Source of the DNA: an uncultured Schlesneria sp. | GTDB lineage: Bacteria > Planctomycetota > Planctomycetia > Planctomycetales > Planctomycetaceae | Assembly: GCA_903904835.1 (NCBI GenBank) | Contig: CAIVEI010000104.1 | Span: 1-41,907, forward strand | DNA: 41,907 nt | Direction of reading: 5' to 3' | Shown here: in pieces, positions 8,456-16,071 of the stretch | Layout: every line of letters starts with the position of its first letter | Numbering within the stretch: the first letter of the stretch is position 1 | The notes under the pieces: model-generated | Seen by the model: only the letters and a program-made list of their open reading frames with translations | What the model was told of the DNA's origin: nothing | Databases searched by the model: none | Program-made: the position numbers and the translations under genes

Positions 8456-8998
8456 ATGAAGCGCAGTCTCAACGATTTCTCTGTATGGAGGACATGTTTT
8501 GTATTGGTAGCTTTCTGTACCTTGTACGGTTGCGGCGTCCGAGCCACCGGAACTCCTCTCCAGGAAGTATCGGCCTTCTATCGGACAATTGGCAACGGAA
8601 CGATTGCACGAATTCAAGGACATGATGGGCTGACGATTTTGATTTGTTCCGATGTCGTGGGTGGGTCGCACGGGGGTACGAGCAAGATGACGACGAATCC
8701 TCCGTTTCAAAAAGTAGAAGGCTACTCGGTCTCTCATGACGGCCGACGACTGGATTGGTTGATCGAGAAACGAAACGGTCAGAAGACGACATGCCGCTTA
8801 AACAATAAAGAATTTGACTTGCAAGTGGGAACGCTGCTTCTGGTGAAGACGAAAGGGGGCGAGACAAAAATTGACCAACTGGCTCAAGATTTATCAGATG
8901 TCAGTCCGAATACCGAGAGTTTAATGGCTTTCGCGAAGAAGAATCCTGATGTAAGCACACTGCTGGAGATCGTCGAGAAGGAAAAGGCGGGGGAATAG
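8456..8998 (+). CDS. Lipoprotein of unknown function
   Basis: 180 residues from the ATG at 8456 (AAGGA ends 5 bases before it). The N-terminus MKRSLNDFSVWRT is followed by a hydrophobic stretch ending LYGC at residue 26, a type II signal peptide/lipobox, so the mature protein should be lipid-anchored. The remainder contains a short beta-rich part and a charged C-terminus (VEKEKAGE). No family is recognised. It stands alone between the transporter and the hydrogenase region. Confidence 0.65.
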   Translation: MKRSLNDFSVWRTCFVLVAFCTLYGCGVRATGTPLQEVSAFYRTIGNGTIARIQGHDGLTILICSDVVGGSHGGTSKMTTNPPFQKVEGYSVSHDGRRLDWLIEKRNGQKTTCRLNNKEFDLQVGTLLLVKTKGGETKIDQLAQDLSDVSPNTESLMAFAKKNPDVSTLLEIVEKEKAGE

Positions 8999-9133
8999 TG
9001 TATTTTTGAGAACGTTACTCCAGTGGTCCAATTGCTCTTATTGCTCTTATCAACTGACAATTGCCGTTCGGGTTTTGGAATAAACTTTGCATTTGTCGTG
9101 GTCAGTCTTGTCTTAGGGTTCCGGCTTGGGCTA

Positions 9134-9174
9134 GATGCTGTGGCGCACGGGCTGAAGCCCATGCTACGGGTTGT
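9134..9174. repeat. Dispersed repeat copy B
   Basis: Same orientation as copy A at 4466-4506, 38 of 41 bases identical, centred on the shared core CGCACGGGCTGAAGCC. It lies in the 226-bp gap before the Crp-like gene, where no other feature is visible. Confidence 0.75.
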
Positions 9175-9224
9175 TCGCGAGGACGCAGAACGACTAAATC
9201 GGTCGTCGGGAAACGAGGGGATGC

Positions 9225-9734
9225 ATGTCATTACTTGAGACGGTCAGCTACTGCGACTTTTTGCGTGCGATGCCTGGTGATCTGGTGGTCAAACTAGGAC
9301 GGATCGCGCATGCCCGCTCGTATGCAATTGGAGAGATCCTATTCTCAGAAGGGACCGAGCACTCGGAATTTCATGTCGTCGTTGATGGGCATGTCCGGCT
9401 GGATATGTTTGTTCCACGACGTGGTCGTGTCCCCATCCTCACAGCAGGGCCTGGCGATGTCCTGGCATGGTCGGCGCTCGTAGGGAATTCGACGATGACG
9501 TCCACGGCAGTCGCTCTCGAGCCAGTTCGGACCGTTGCCTTTCCCAGTATCGAATTACAAGGCCTTTGTGAATCAGAACACGAGATCGGCTATCACGTCA
9601 TGCGTCAGTTGGCCGCGGCGTTGTCGCGTCGCCTGCTGGCAACTCGACTTCAGTTGCTCGATCTGTTTGGCGAACACGTCCCCGTTTTGGAGCCGGCACC
9701 CTTCATGGGCCGTCCGGGAGATCCGGAATGTTGA
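9225..9734 (+). CDS. Cyclic nucleotide-binding domain protein (Crp/Fnr-like, no HTH)
   Basis: 169 residues. Residues about 15-135 form one cNMP-binding beta-roll: LVVKLGRIAHARSYAIGEIL, FSEGTEHSEFHVVVDGHVRL, then ILTAGPGDVLAWSALVG, where the Crp family has its phosphate-binding cassette. The C-terminal helix (HVMRQLAAALSRRLLATRLQ) corresponds to the Crp dimer helix, but the chain ends about 25 residues later with no DNA-binding HTH. It is therefore a sensor or adaptor rather than a classical activator. Such genes commonly stand first in bacterial group 3b hydrogenase clusters, and this one precedes hydB by 335 bases in the same direction. The ligand and partner are unknown. Confidence 0.8.
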   Translation: MSLLETVSYCDFLRAMPGDLVVKLGRIAHARSYAIGEILFSEGTEHSEFHVVVDGHVRLDMFVPRRGRVPILTAGPGDVLAWSALVGNSTMTSTAVALEPVRTVAFPSIELQGLCESEHEIGYHVMRQLAAALSRRLLATRLQLLDLFGEHVPVLEPAPFMGRPGDPEC

Positions 9735-9796
9735 CCGGGATCGGTGGAAAGTCTTCATCGGGCGGGTATCGCAGCCGGTTTGTCTTTAGCCTCATC

Positions 9797-10004
9797 GCGG
9801 CGACCGAGTACAGCCTGAGGCGGTTTCCGCCTCAGGTACGATGCCGAACATCAACGAAAAAAGCCCCAGACGGGCGGCCGAGATTCAAAACGGGGTAAAC
9901 AATGATCATCGAACACAATTCGGCCGCCCCGCTGGGGCTTAGCAGTAAAAACTTGATGCCGGTACCAGGGGCGGAAACCGCCCCTGGCTGTATTCGGCCA
10001 CCGC
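9797..10004. repeat. BIME-like element: two inverted REP-type hairpins around a long palindrome
   Basis: Hairpin 1 at 9814-9836 (CCTGAGGCGG, loop TTT, CCGCCTCAGG) and hairpin 3 at 9965-9987 (CCAGGGGCGG, loop AAA, CCGCCCCTGG) are inverted copies of one repeat; homology continues for 17 bases outside each (9797-9813 and 9988-10004, 14 of 17 matching in inverted orientation). The two differences per arm are compensatory, so both stems stay perfect. Between them lies a longer palindrome, with arms 9861-9880 and 9921-9940 (two 9-bp blocks, 2-base mismatch) around a 40-base loop. A run of six A just before the left arm would give a U-tract on the minus strand. Confidence 0.8.
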
Positions 10005-10069
10005 TCGGCGGTTTCGAGAAGGGGTGTCATAAACTTGGGAATTCCACGTCAATATGGGGCGGTTAACAC

Positions 10070-11257
10070 ATGTCTGTTCCCCTTTCGCCACGCTTTTTCG
10101 CCAAGTCTCAACTGCAATTATTGATCGATGAACTTCGACATCGAAGCTACTCGGTTGTCGGACCCACGGTAGACCAGGAAGCGATCGTTTATGGCGATAT
10201 TCAGTCGATCGAGCAATTGCCGCGAGGTTGGACTGATGAACAATCTCCAGGTCTTTATCGCTTGAAACGGCGAGACGATGATGCGTGGTTCGGGTTTGTT
10301 GTCGGACCGCATTCCTGGAAGAAATACCTGTTTCCACCGAAGACAACGCTGCTGAGTGCCGAGAAGATCGAAAGCGGTTGGCAGTTCATACCTCGATCTG
10401 CGGATAAGACGAAGTTCGCTTTACTTGGAGTGCGGGCCTGTGAGCTTGCCGCGATGCGGATTCAGGATCAAGTCTTTCTCAATGGACCGTACCAGGACCC
10501 GCTGTATCGCGAGCGGCGAAAGCAACTCTTTGTCATTGCGGTCAATTGTACGCAGGCGGCGAGCACCTGTTTTTGCACGTCGATGAAAACCGGACCACGT
10601 TGCGAGAAAGGATACGATCTCGCTTTGACCGAAATCGACTCGGGATTTCTCTGTGAAGTCGGCTCGGAGCGAGGCAAGGAAGTCCTCGACGCGTTCGTCT
10701 CCTTAGCCCGACGCGCAAGCGAGGGATCTTCAGTCGACTCGAATTCCACCGTCGATAATGTCTCCACGTACGAGGCCTATGACGCAACCCCCGAACAACT
10801 CAAATCAGCCGATTACGCCCGACAACAGGCGGTTGACCAGATCACGAAACACATGGAAACCAGCGATCTGCCAGGACTGCTTCTTAGTAATCTGGATCAT
10901 CCCCGTTGGAAGGAAGTCGGCGAGCGTTGTCTTTCGTGCACGAACTGCACCATGGTTTGCCCCACCTGTTTCTGTTCATCAGTCACTGAGGTACGCGACC
11001 TGAATATGGACCGCGTCGAACGCGAGAGGACCTGGGATTCGTGTTTCAATCCTGACTTCAGCTATCTCGGTGGAAGCCTCGTTCGTAACGACACCGCCTC
11101 ACGATATCGGCAGTGGTTAACACACAAACTTGACGGTTGGCACGCTCAGTTCGGAACATCTGGCTGTGTGGGCTGTGGTCGCTGTATCACGTGGTGTCCG
11201 GTCGGGATCGATATCACGGAAGAAGTGGCCGCCATTCGGGAAGGAACCTCGCCATGA
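10070..11257 (+). CDS. hydB: Group 3b [NiFe] hydrogenase beta subunit, 4Fe-4S protein
   Basis: 395 residues, the electron-transfer Fe-S subunit of NAD(P)-linked sulfhydrogenase-type enzymes. The N-terminal half carries the family blocks [19 protein letters not shown] and [14 protein letters not shown]; the C-terminal half has two 4Fe-4S motifs, [16 protein letters not shown] and [16 protein letters not shown]. It connects the hydrogenase small subunit to the flavin subunit. It is the first gene of the tightly overlapping hydrogenase operon; its TGA overlaps the next ATG. Around residues 212-220 the peptide [11 protein letters not shown] is encoded by a 30-bp repeat that also occurs in the giant gene at 30219, so this segment is probably an in-frame insertion in a variable loop. 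Confidence 0.9.
   Translation: MSVPLSPRFFAKSQLQLLIDELRHRSYSVVGPTVDQEAIVYGDIQSIEQLPRGWTDEQSPGLYRLKRRDDDAWFGFVVGPHSWKKYLFPPKTTLLSAEKIESGWQFIPRSADKTKFALLGVRACELAAMRIQDQVFLNGPYQDPLYRERRKQLFVIAVNCTQAASTCFCTSMKTGPRCEKGYDLALTEIDSGFLCEVGSERGKEVLDAFVSLARRASEGSSVDSNSTVDNVSTYEAYDATPEQLKSADYARQQAVDQITKHMETSDLPGLLLSNLDHPRWKEVGERCLSCTNCTMVCPTCFCSSVTEVRDLNMDRVERERTWDSCFNPDFSYLGGSLVRNDTASRYRQWLTHKLDGWHAQFGTSGCVGCGRCITWCPVGIDITEEVAAIREGTSP
10701..10730. repeat. 30-bp dispersed repeat inside hydB
   Basis: Exactly identical to 30219-30248 over 30 bases (begins CCTTAGCCCGACGCG, ends GAGGGATCTT), same orientation on the + strand. It is read in frame in hydB as part of [11 protein letters not shown]. Confidence 0.9.
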
Positions 11258-12111
11258 CGACCAGCCCGCCAACATTACACGAGAATCCGTGGTTCACGCA
11301 TACCGTGCGGATCACCAACTTAATTGACGAGACCGAAGGGGTTGCGACGTATCAACTAGTGATGATCGATGGCAACAGCTCTTTGGCGTACGAATTTGTC
11401 CCGGGTCAGTTCAACATGCTGTACTTACCCGGCGTTGGTGAATCGGCGATTTCGATGAGTGGCGATCCCGCTCGAAAAGATGGCTGGATTCATACCGTGC
11501 GAGTCGCGGGGAACGTGACGAAAACACTGGCGCGATTACAGCGAGGCGACACACTGGGCATGCGTGGCCCGTTTGGCGCGGGATGGCCTGTTGAGGATCT
11601 GGTGGGAAACGATGTCGTTATCGTCGCTGGTGGGCTGGGAATGGCACCGCTTCGACCGCTGGTTTATCACTTAATCAATCATCGTGAACAGTTCGGGAAA
11701 ATCTGGTTGATCCTCGGGGCACGTACTTCGGAAGGACTGCTTTATCCCACGGAATACGCCACCTGGCAGAAACGTGATATTGAAGTGACGCTGACCGTAG
11801 ATCGAGCAACCGCTGGCTGGAACGGCCATGTCGGTGTTGTTACTCAGTTGATTGATCGTCTTCAGCTTCCTCGTCCCGAGCAGACTCACCTGATGACGTG
11901 TGGTCCCGAGGTCATGATGAAGTATGCCGCGATGAGCGGACTGCGGCTGGGAATCGATGCGAGACAGATCTGGGTTTCGATGGAACGTAACATGCAATGT
12001 GCAGCAGGGCTTTGCGGGCATTGCCAGCTTGGGCCAGAGTTTATCTGCAAGGATGGTCCTGTCGTGCGCTACGATCGAATTCGTCCGTACCTATTCGTGG
12101 AGCAACTCTGA
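11254..12111 (+). CDS. hydG: Group 3b [NiFe] hydrogenase gamma subunit (FAD/NAD(P)H oxidoreductase)
   Basis: 285 residues. The N-terminal FAD domain is of ferredoxin-NADP reductase type ([20 protein letters not shown], then [10 protein letters not shown]). A NAD(P)-binding block [15 protein letters not shown] lies near residue 130, and the C-terminus has a 2Fe-2S site with CAAGLCGHC and a later Cys (EFICKDG). This is the diaphorase module passing electrons between the Fe-S chain and NAD(P)H. ATG at 11254 overlaps the hydB stop by four bases (ATGA); an upstream extension to 11137 would only read through hydB. Its stop in turn overlaps the start of hydD (TGATG), indicating coupled translation. 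Confidence 0.92.
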   Translation: MTTSPPTLHENPWFTHTVRITNLIDETEGVATYQLVMIDGNSSLAYEFVPGQFNMLYLPGVGESAISMSGDPARKDGWIHTVRVAGNVTKTLARLQRGDTLGMRGPFGAGWPVEDLVGNDVVIVAGGLGMAPLRPLVYHLINHREQFGKIWLILGARTSEGLLYPTEYATWQKRDIEVTLTVDRATAGWNGHVGVVTQLIDRLQLPRPEQTHLMTCGPEVMMKYAAMSGLRLGIDARQIWVSMERNMQCAAGLCGHCQLGPEFICKDGPVVRYDRIRPYLFVEQL

Positions 12112-12914
12112 TGCCCCGCAAACCGCGACTGGCCGTTTTCAAGTTTGCCTCCTGTGACGGTTGCCAGCTTTCACTTCTCGATGCCGAAGACGAATTACTG
12201 GCGATCTGTGATCGGGTTGAGATTGCTCACTTTGCCGAAGCAAGCAGCGATCTACAGCCCGGTCCATACGACGTGGCACTTGTCGAAGGTTCGATCACAA
12301 CTCACGAAGATGCTGAACGTATCAAACGAGTACGAGCCGACTCGAAATTCCTGATGACGATCGGTGCCTGTGCCACAGCCGGTGGGATTCAATCATTAAG
12401 AAACTGGGGCCAGATCGACGAATGGGTGCAGTCTGTCTATCCGAGTCCCGATTTCATTCGCACGCTCGCCACATCGACAGCGATTGCCGATCACGTGCTC
12501 GTGGATTTTGCACTTCACGGTTGCCCGATCAATCATCATCAACTTGTCGACATTCTTGTAGCACTCGCTGAAGGGCGTCAGCCTCGTGTGCCAAGCCACA
12601 GTGTCTGTCTCGACTGCAAACACCGGGGAACAGTCTGCCATGTCGTCGCACGCGGAATTCCGTGTCTGGGGCCAGTCACGCAATCGGGTTGCGGTGCGAT
12701 TTGTCCCGCCTACGACCGTGGTTGTTATGGTTGCTTTGGCCCGAGTCAACCAGCGAACACCGCGTCGCTGGTCTCACAGTTTCAATCACAGGGGCATTCG
12801 ACTGAAAAGTTGGTACCGCTGCTTCGAAGCTTTAACGCCGCAGCGCCCGAATTCCACCATGCGTCAGAAAAACTGGTGATTCTCGGAACGAGTAGCGAAG
12901 GACGCCGATCGTGA
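12111..12914 (+). CDS. hydD: Group 3b [NiFe] hydrogenase delta (small) subunit
   Basis: 267 residues, NADH:ubiquinone oxidoreductase 20-kDa / hydrogenase small-subunit family. The proximal-cluster ligands are FASCDGCQLSLLD at the N-terminus, then GACATAGGIQSLRN, and further cysteines in CLDCKHRGTVC, GIPCLGPVTQSGC and YDRGCYGCFGP. There is no Tat leader, consistent with a cytoplasmic enzyme. Start at ATG 12111 shares one base with the hydG stop. The 3' end overlaps the GTG of hydA. Confidence 0.92.
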   Translation: MPRKPRLAVFKFASCDGCQLSLLDAEDELLAICDRVEIAHFAEASSDLQPGPYDVALVEGSITTHEDAERIKRVRADSKFLMTIGACATAGGIQSLRNWGQIDEWVQSVYPSPDFIRTLATSTAIADHVLVDFALHGCPINHHQLVDILVALAEGRQPRVPSHSVCLDCKHRGTVCHVVARGIPCLGPVTQSGCGAICPAYDRGCYGCFGPSQPANTASLVSQFQSQGHSTEKLVPLLRSFNAAAPEFHHASEKLVILGTSSEGRRS

Positions 12915-14215
12915 CATCGAACGATTTGATTGAGGTTCCGATCCTGACCCGAGTCGAAGGGGAAGGGGGGGTGACGATCCGTTTGCGTGATGGTGCGATC
13001 GAGAACGTGCAACTGAATATTTACGAACCACCTCGATTGTTCGAAGCATTGCTTCGCGGACGTCCATTAGAAGAAACTCCCGATATTACCGCGCGGATTT
13101 GCGGGATCTGTCCTGTGGCGTACCAGATGAGTTCGGTCCACGCGCTGGAAGCGGCACTTGGAATTCAGATCACGCCGAAGATTCGCCGATTGCGGCGATT
13201 GCTGTACTGCGGCGAATGGATTGAAAGCCATGCACTCCATATCCATCTGCTACACGCTCCTGATTTTTTTGGCGCGGCAAGCGGTATTGCTCTGGCGCAG
13301 CGATTTCCGGATGAAATTAAGCGTGGCCTGCAGCTGAAAAAGTTTGGCAACCGGATGCTGGATGTCGTCGGTGGCCGCGCAATCCACCCGATCAATGTCA
13401 GGGTCGGCGGCTTTCATCGGCTGCCAAACGCTCAAGAGATGGCCTCGTTGATTCCTCACTTCGAATGGGGCGTGCAGGCGGCAACCGAAGCGACTCGCTG
13501 GGTCGCCACGTTTTCATTTCCCGACTTCGAGCAACCGTATGAATATGTTTCGTTGAGTCATCCTGATGAATATCCCATGAACGAAGGGGAGATCGTTTCG
13601 AGTACCGGTCTTAAAATTCCGGTGACGGAGTACGACCAGAACTTTGTCGAAGAACACGTCGCACATTCAACGGCGCTGCATGCGGTACGGCGCAAAGAGC
13701 GGACATCGTATTTTCTTGGACCGTTGGCACGCATCAATCACAATCGAGACCGGTTGTCTCCCTCCGCGCGAAGTCTGGCGGATGAAGTCGGACTTGCGGC
13801 AGACTGTCGCAATCCGTTCAAAAACATCGTTGCCCGTTGTCTGGAACTCGTACATGCATATGAAGAGGCACTTGCCATTCTGCGAGATTACGATTCGTCC
13901 GGGATCGCCCATGTTGATTATGAGTATCGGGAAGGAAGTGGTTGTGCGGCAACGGAAGCACCGCGAGGGATTCTCTTTCACGAATACCGCGTTGATCAGG
14001 CAGGAAAAATCGTTTCGGGCCGGATCATCCCACCCACGTCACAGAATCAGCGACAGATCGAGCGTGACCTGCTGGAACACCTGACGTCTCGATTGCAGGC
14101 GGGCGCGTCTCGCGATGAATTGGCGATCGACTGCGAACGGTTAGTGCGGACTTATGACCCCTGCATCAGTTGCTCAACACATTTTCTGAAGGTGCGATGG
14201 GAGGAATGCTCGTGA
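12911..14215 (+). CDS. hydA: Group 3b [NiFe] hydrogenase alpha (large, catalytic) subunit
   Basis: 434 residues. The active-site L1 motif is RICGICPVAYQMSSVHALE near residue 62 and the C-terminal L2 motif is DPCISCSTHFLKVRW; the four cysteines should bind the Ni-Fe(CN)2CO centre. LTRVEGEGGVTIRL at the start is the RxEGE form used by group 3 enzymes. Ten residues follow the L2 His, the peptide removed by the dedicated endopeptidase encoded next. GTG start overlaps the hydD stop (GTGA). The group 3b assignment rests on L1/L2 form plus the four-gene B-G-D-A order. Likely reaction: reversible H2 oxidation coupled to NAD(P)+, possibly with sulfur reductase activity. Confidence 0.94.
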   Translation: MTSNDLIEVPILTRVEGEGGVTIRLRDGAIENVQLNIYEPPRLFEALLRGRPLEETPDITARICGICPVAYQMSSVHALEAALGIQITPKIRRLRRLLYCGEWIESHALHIHLLHAPDFFGAASGIALAQRFPDEIKRGLQLKKFGNRMLDVVGGRAIHPINVRVGGFHRLPNAQEMASLIPHFEWGVQAATEATRWVATFSFPDFEQPYEYVSLSHPDEYPMNEGEIVSSTGLKIPVTEYDQNFVEEHVAHSTALHAVRRKERTSYFLGPLARINHNRDRLSPSARSLADEVGLAADCRNPFKNIVARCLELVHAYEEALAILRDYDSSGIAHVDYEYREGSGCAATEAPRGILFHEYRVDQAGKIVSGRIIPPTSQNQRQIERDLLEHLTSRLQAGASRDELAIDCERLVRTYDPCISCSTHFLKVRWEECS

Positions 14216-14718
14216 GCTGGCCGCTTGTGGTTGGTTTGGGCAGTCATCACGGCGACGATCAGGCGGGCTGGCTCGTGGTCGCGCGTCTTCGGGAAAGAAA
14301 CTTTCCCGAAGCAAGCCTCGCATGTCTGCAACATCCGGCAGAACTGCTCGACATGATTGAATCGGGACAAAAACTTGTGATCTCTGACGCATGCAGTGGA
14401 AACGGCGATCCAGGTGCGATTCACTGTGGGATTTGGAGGCCGGCAATTCTAGCCCAACAACGGAACTCGGAATCTGAGGGATGTCTAAGGTGGGTCGATG
14501 ACGATGCCGTGATCGAGCGTCCTCGTAAAGGATCGCACGACCTTTCGCTGTTCGACGTCATGGAACTTGGGTACTCGCTGAACGGTTTTCCCGATTCGAC
14601 TGAGATCTGGACGGTGGAAGGAACAGCCTGGATTCCCGGAACAAACCCCTCGGCCTCAATTCATTTGGCAGCAGCTCGTGTGGCCGACCTCATCTGGGAA
14701 AAATGCCGCCATGCATGA
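14212..14718 (+). CDS. Hydrogenase maturation protease (HycI/HyaD family)
   Basis: 168 residues from GTG at 14212, which has GGGAGGA six bases upstream and overlaps the hydA TGA (GTGAG). The in-frame ATG at 14206 would leave no spacing to that site. The family start motif appears as LVVGLGSHHGDDQAGW (usual form GxGNxxxxDDGxG), and the second metal-ligand region is LVISDACSGNGDPGAI. It should cleave the C-terminal peptide after the L2 His of HydA once nickel is inserted. Its 3' end overlaps hypA by 8 bases. Confidence 0.85.
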   Translation: MSWPLVVGLGSHHGDDQAGWLVVARLRERNFPEASLACLQHPAELLDMIESGQKLVISDACSGNGDPGAIHCGIWRPAILAQQRNSESEGCLRWVDDDAVIERPRKGSHDLSLFDVMELGYSLNGFPDSTEIWTVEGTAWIPGTNPSASIHLAAARVADLIWEKCRHA

Positions 14719-15070
14719 ACGATCGCTGGTGAAAGGATTGATCGAGCAGGTTATCGAAGAAGGACGAAATCGTCGTCTAGGCCAAATTCACGAAATTCGG
14801 ATTGCGATTGGGGAGTTCTCGGGCGTTGAGCCGGTTCTCGTCAAATCGGCATTTGATGAGATGGCTGGCGAGTACTGGCAGACACCGGTTCAATTGGCGA
14901 TTGAAGTAATAACGCTATCGGCAATCTGTCAGACCTGCCAGTCGCGCTTTCGCGTGACGGATTTCCGCTTTGTCTGCCCGAAGTGTGGTGGGGGCGAAGT
15001 CAAGATTACGGCTGGTGAAGAGATGAGGTTAGTCAGTTTGCGTGCGGAGGCAGAAAAGCAAAAAGAGTAA
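14711..15070 (+). CDS. hypA: Hydrogenase nickel incorporation protein HypA
   Basis: 119 residues, full family length. The N-terminal Ni ligands MHE are intact (MHERSLVKGLIEQVIEEG) and the zinc site is made by CQTCQ and CPKCGG. EIRIAIGEFSGVEPVLVKSA is the conserved core of the family. It delivers nickel to the large subunit together with HypB, which is not in the window. ATG at 14711 lies within the end of the protease gene (8-base overlap); longer versions of the frame lack the MHE terminus. It is the last gene of the hydrogenase operon. Confidence 0.93.
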   Translation: MHERSLVKGLIEQVIEEGRNRRLGQIHEIRIAIGEFSGVEPVLVKSAFDEMAGEYWQTPVQLAIEVITLSAICQTCQSRFRVTDFRFVCPKCGGGEVKITAGEEMRLVSLRAEAEKQKE

Positions 15071-15113
15071 AGGCGACAGAGTCTTTGTTTAACCCGAAGC
15101 CATCGGCGCAGGC

Positions 15114-15134
15114 AGATCGGCGTCCAACCGATCT
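15114..15134. terminator. Weak hairpin after hypA
   Basis: AGATCGG and CCGATCT pair around a 7-base loop, 44 bases after the hypA stop and facing the convergent plsC gene. No U-tract, so this is only a possible terminator. Confidence 0.3.
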
Positions 15135-15250
15135 CTGCAAGCGTCGTTGGACTCCAGTGGCGAGAGCGGTTGCGACAGGGGGTTCAGGACGGCAATCGAA
15201 ATTGCCAAATGAGCCATGCGACGACGGGTTTGTCAGTGATTCCGTTTGAC

Positions 15251-15279
15251 TCGCTTCTCTTCGAGACGTGGTTAAACGA
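15251..15279 (-). repeat. Dispersed repeat 'GTTTAACC..CTCGAAGA', copy 1
   Basis: On the minus strand reads GTTTAACCACGTCTCGAAGA and continues GAAGCG. It matches 37863-37890 and 38021-38048 in the window with a few transitions. Located between hypA and plsC. Confidence 0.7.
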
Positions 15280-15315
15280 TGAATCACTTGCGATTCGTGA
15301 CACTAATTTCAGGCA

Positions 15316-16071
15316 CTAGGGCAAAGGCCCGTTAACCACCCCCGTGGAGGGGGTGGGGTTTCGTTGCATCGACTGAGAATCGCTTGGTGCCGTGCCGGTC
15401 TTTCGCCACTGCTCTGCGGCATCACAACATGCGGCGATTCTCGTTTGAACAAGTGCGCACAGTGCGTCATCCTGGTCCCGGTTGGAGTAGTGTCCCAGCT
15501 CTTCAACGGTAATTGGGTCACCGAAGACAACACGAACGCGGGTCGGCTTTAAAAACCAACCACCATAGGGAAGCGCTTGATAAGCGCCAGCGATCCCGAC
15601 AGGATAAATCGGACGTTTCGCACGTCTGATGATCGCCGCAAAACCGGGCTTCACCTCGCCGAGTTCACCAGTCATCGTGCGTGTTCCTTCCGGGAAAATT
15701 CCCACCAGAAACCCATGCTGCAGTTTGCTGATCGTTTGACGCAAACTGGCGGTACTGGCCGCCTCCTGATTAATCGGCATCACGTGCGTATTCTTCAGCA
15801 CCCAGCCAACGACCGGAACCTTAAAAAGATTTTCTCGTGCCAGAAAACTGACGGGGCGTTGAAACGGCAAGCCAACGAGAAGAGGGTCGAGAAAGCTTTG
15901 GTGGTTCGCGAGAACCATCGCGCCTTGCTCCTTTTCCAGCCGTTCGTAGCCCTTGGCTCGGTAGCCGAGCCAAAAGCAGAAGATGGCCTGAAAGATCGTT
16001 TGCAGCGTGACCCACAAAGGCCCGCGAACGAGGGGAGACGGCAATTCAGCAGCATCAGTGCTATTTGACAT
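15316..16071 (-). CDS. plsC: 1-acyl-sn-glycerol-3-phosphate acyltransferase (PlsC family)
   Basis: 251 residues. Block I is NHQSFLDP (HX4D catalytic motif), block II has FLARENLFKVP, block III is FPEGTRTMTG and block IV PIYPVGIAGAY: a complete LPLAT/PlsC core. It transfers an acyl chain to lysophosphatidic acid in phospholipid synthesis at the inner membrane. A hydrophobic segment near residue 25 (LQTIFQAIFCFWLGY) anchors it. The start ATG shares a base with the hppA stop (TAATG), so hppA-plsC form one transcription unit. Confidence 0.9.
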   Translation of the reverse strand: MSNSTDAAELPSPLVRGPLWVTLQTIFQAIFCFWLGYRAKGYERLEKEQGAMVLANHQSFLDPLLVGLPFQRPVSFLARENLFKVPVVGWVLKNTHVMPINQEAASTASLRQTISKLQHGFLVGIFPEGTRTMTGELGEVKPGFAAIIRRAKRPIYPVGIAGAYQALPYGGWFLKPTRVRVVFGDPITVEELGHYSNRDQDDALCALVQTRIAACCDAAEQWRKTGTAPSDSQSMQRNPTPSTGVVNGPLP

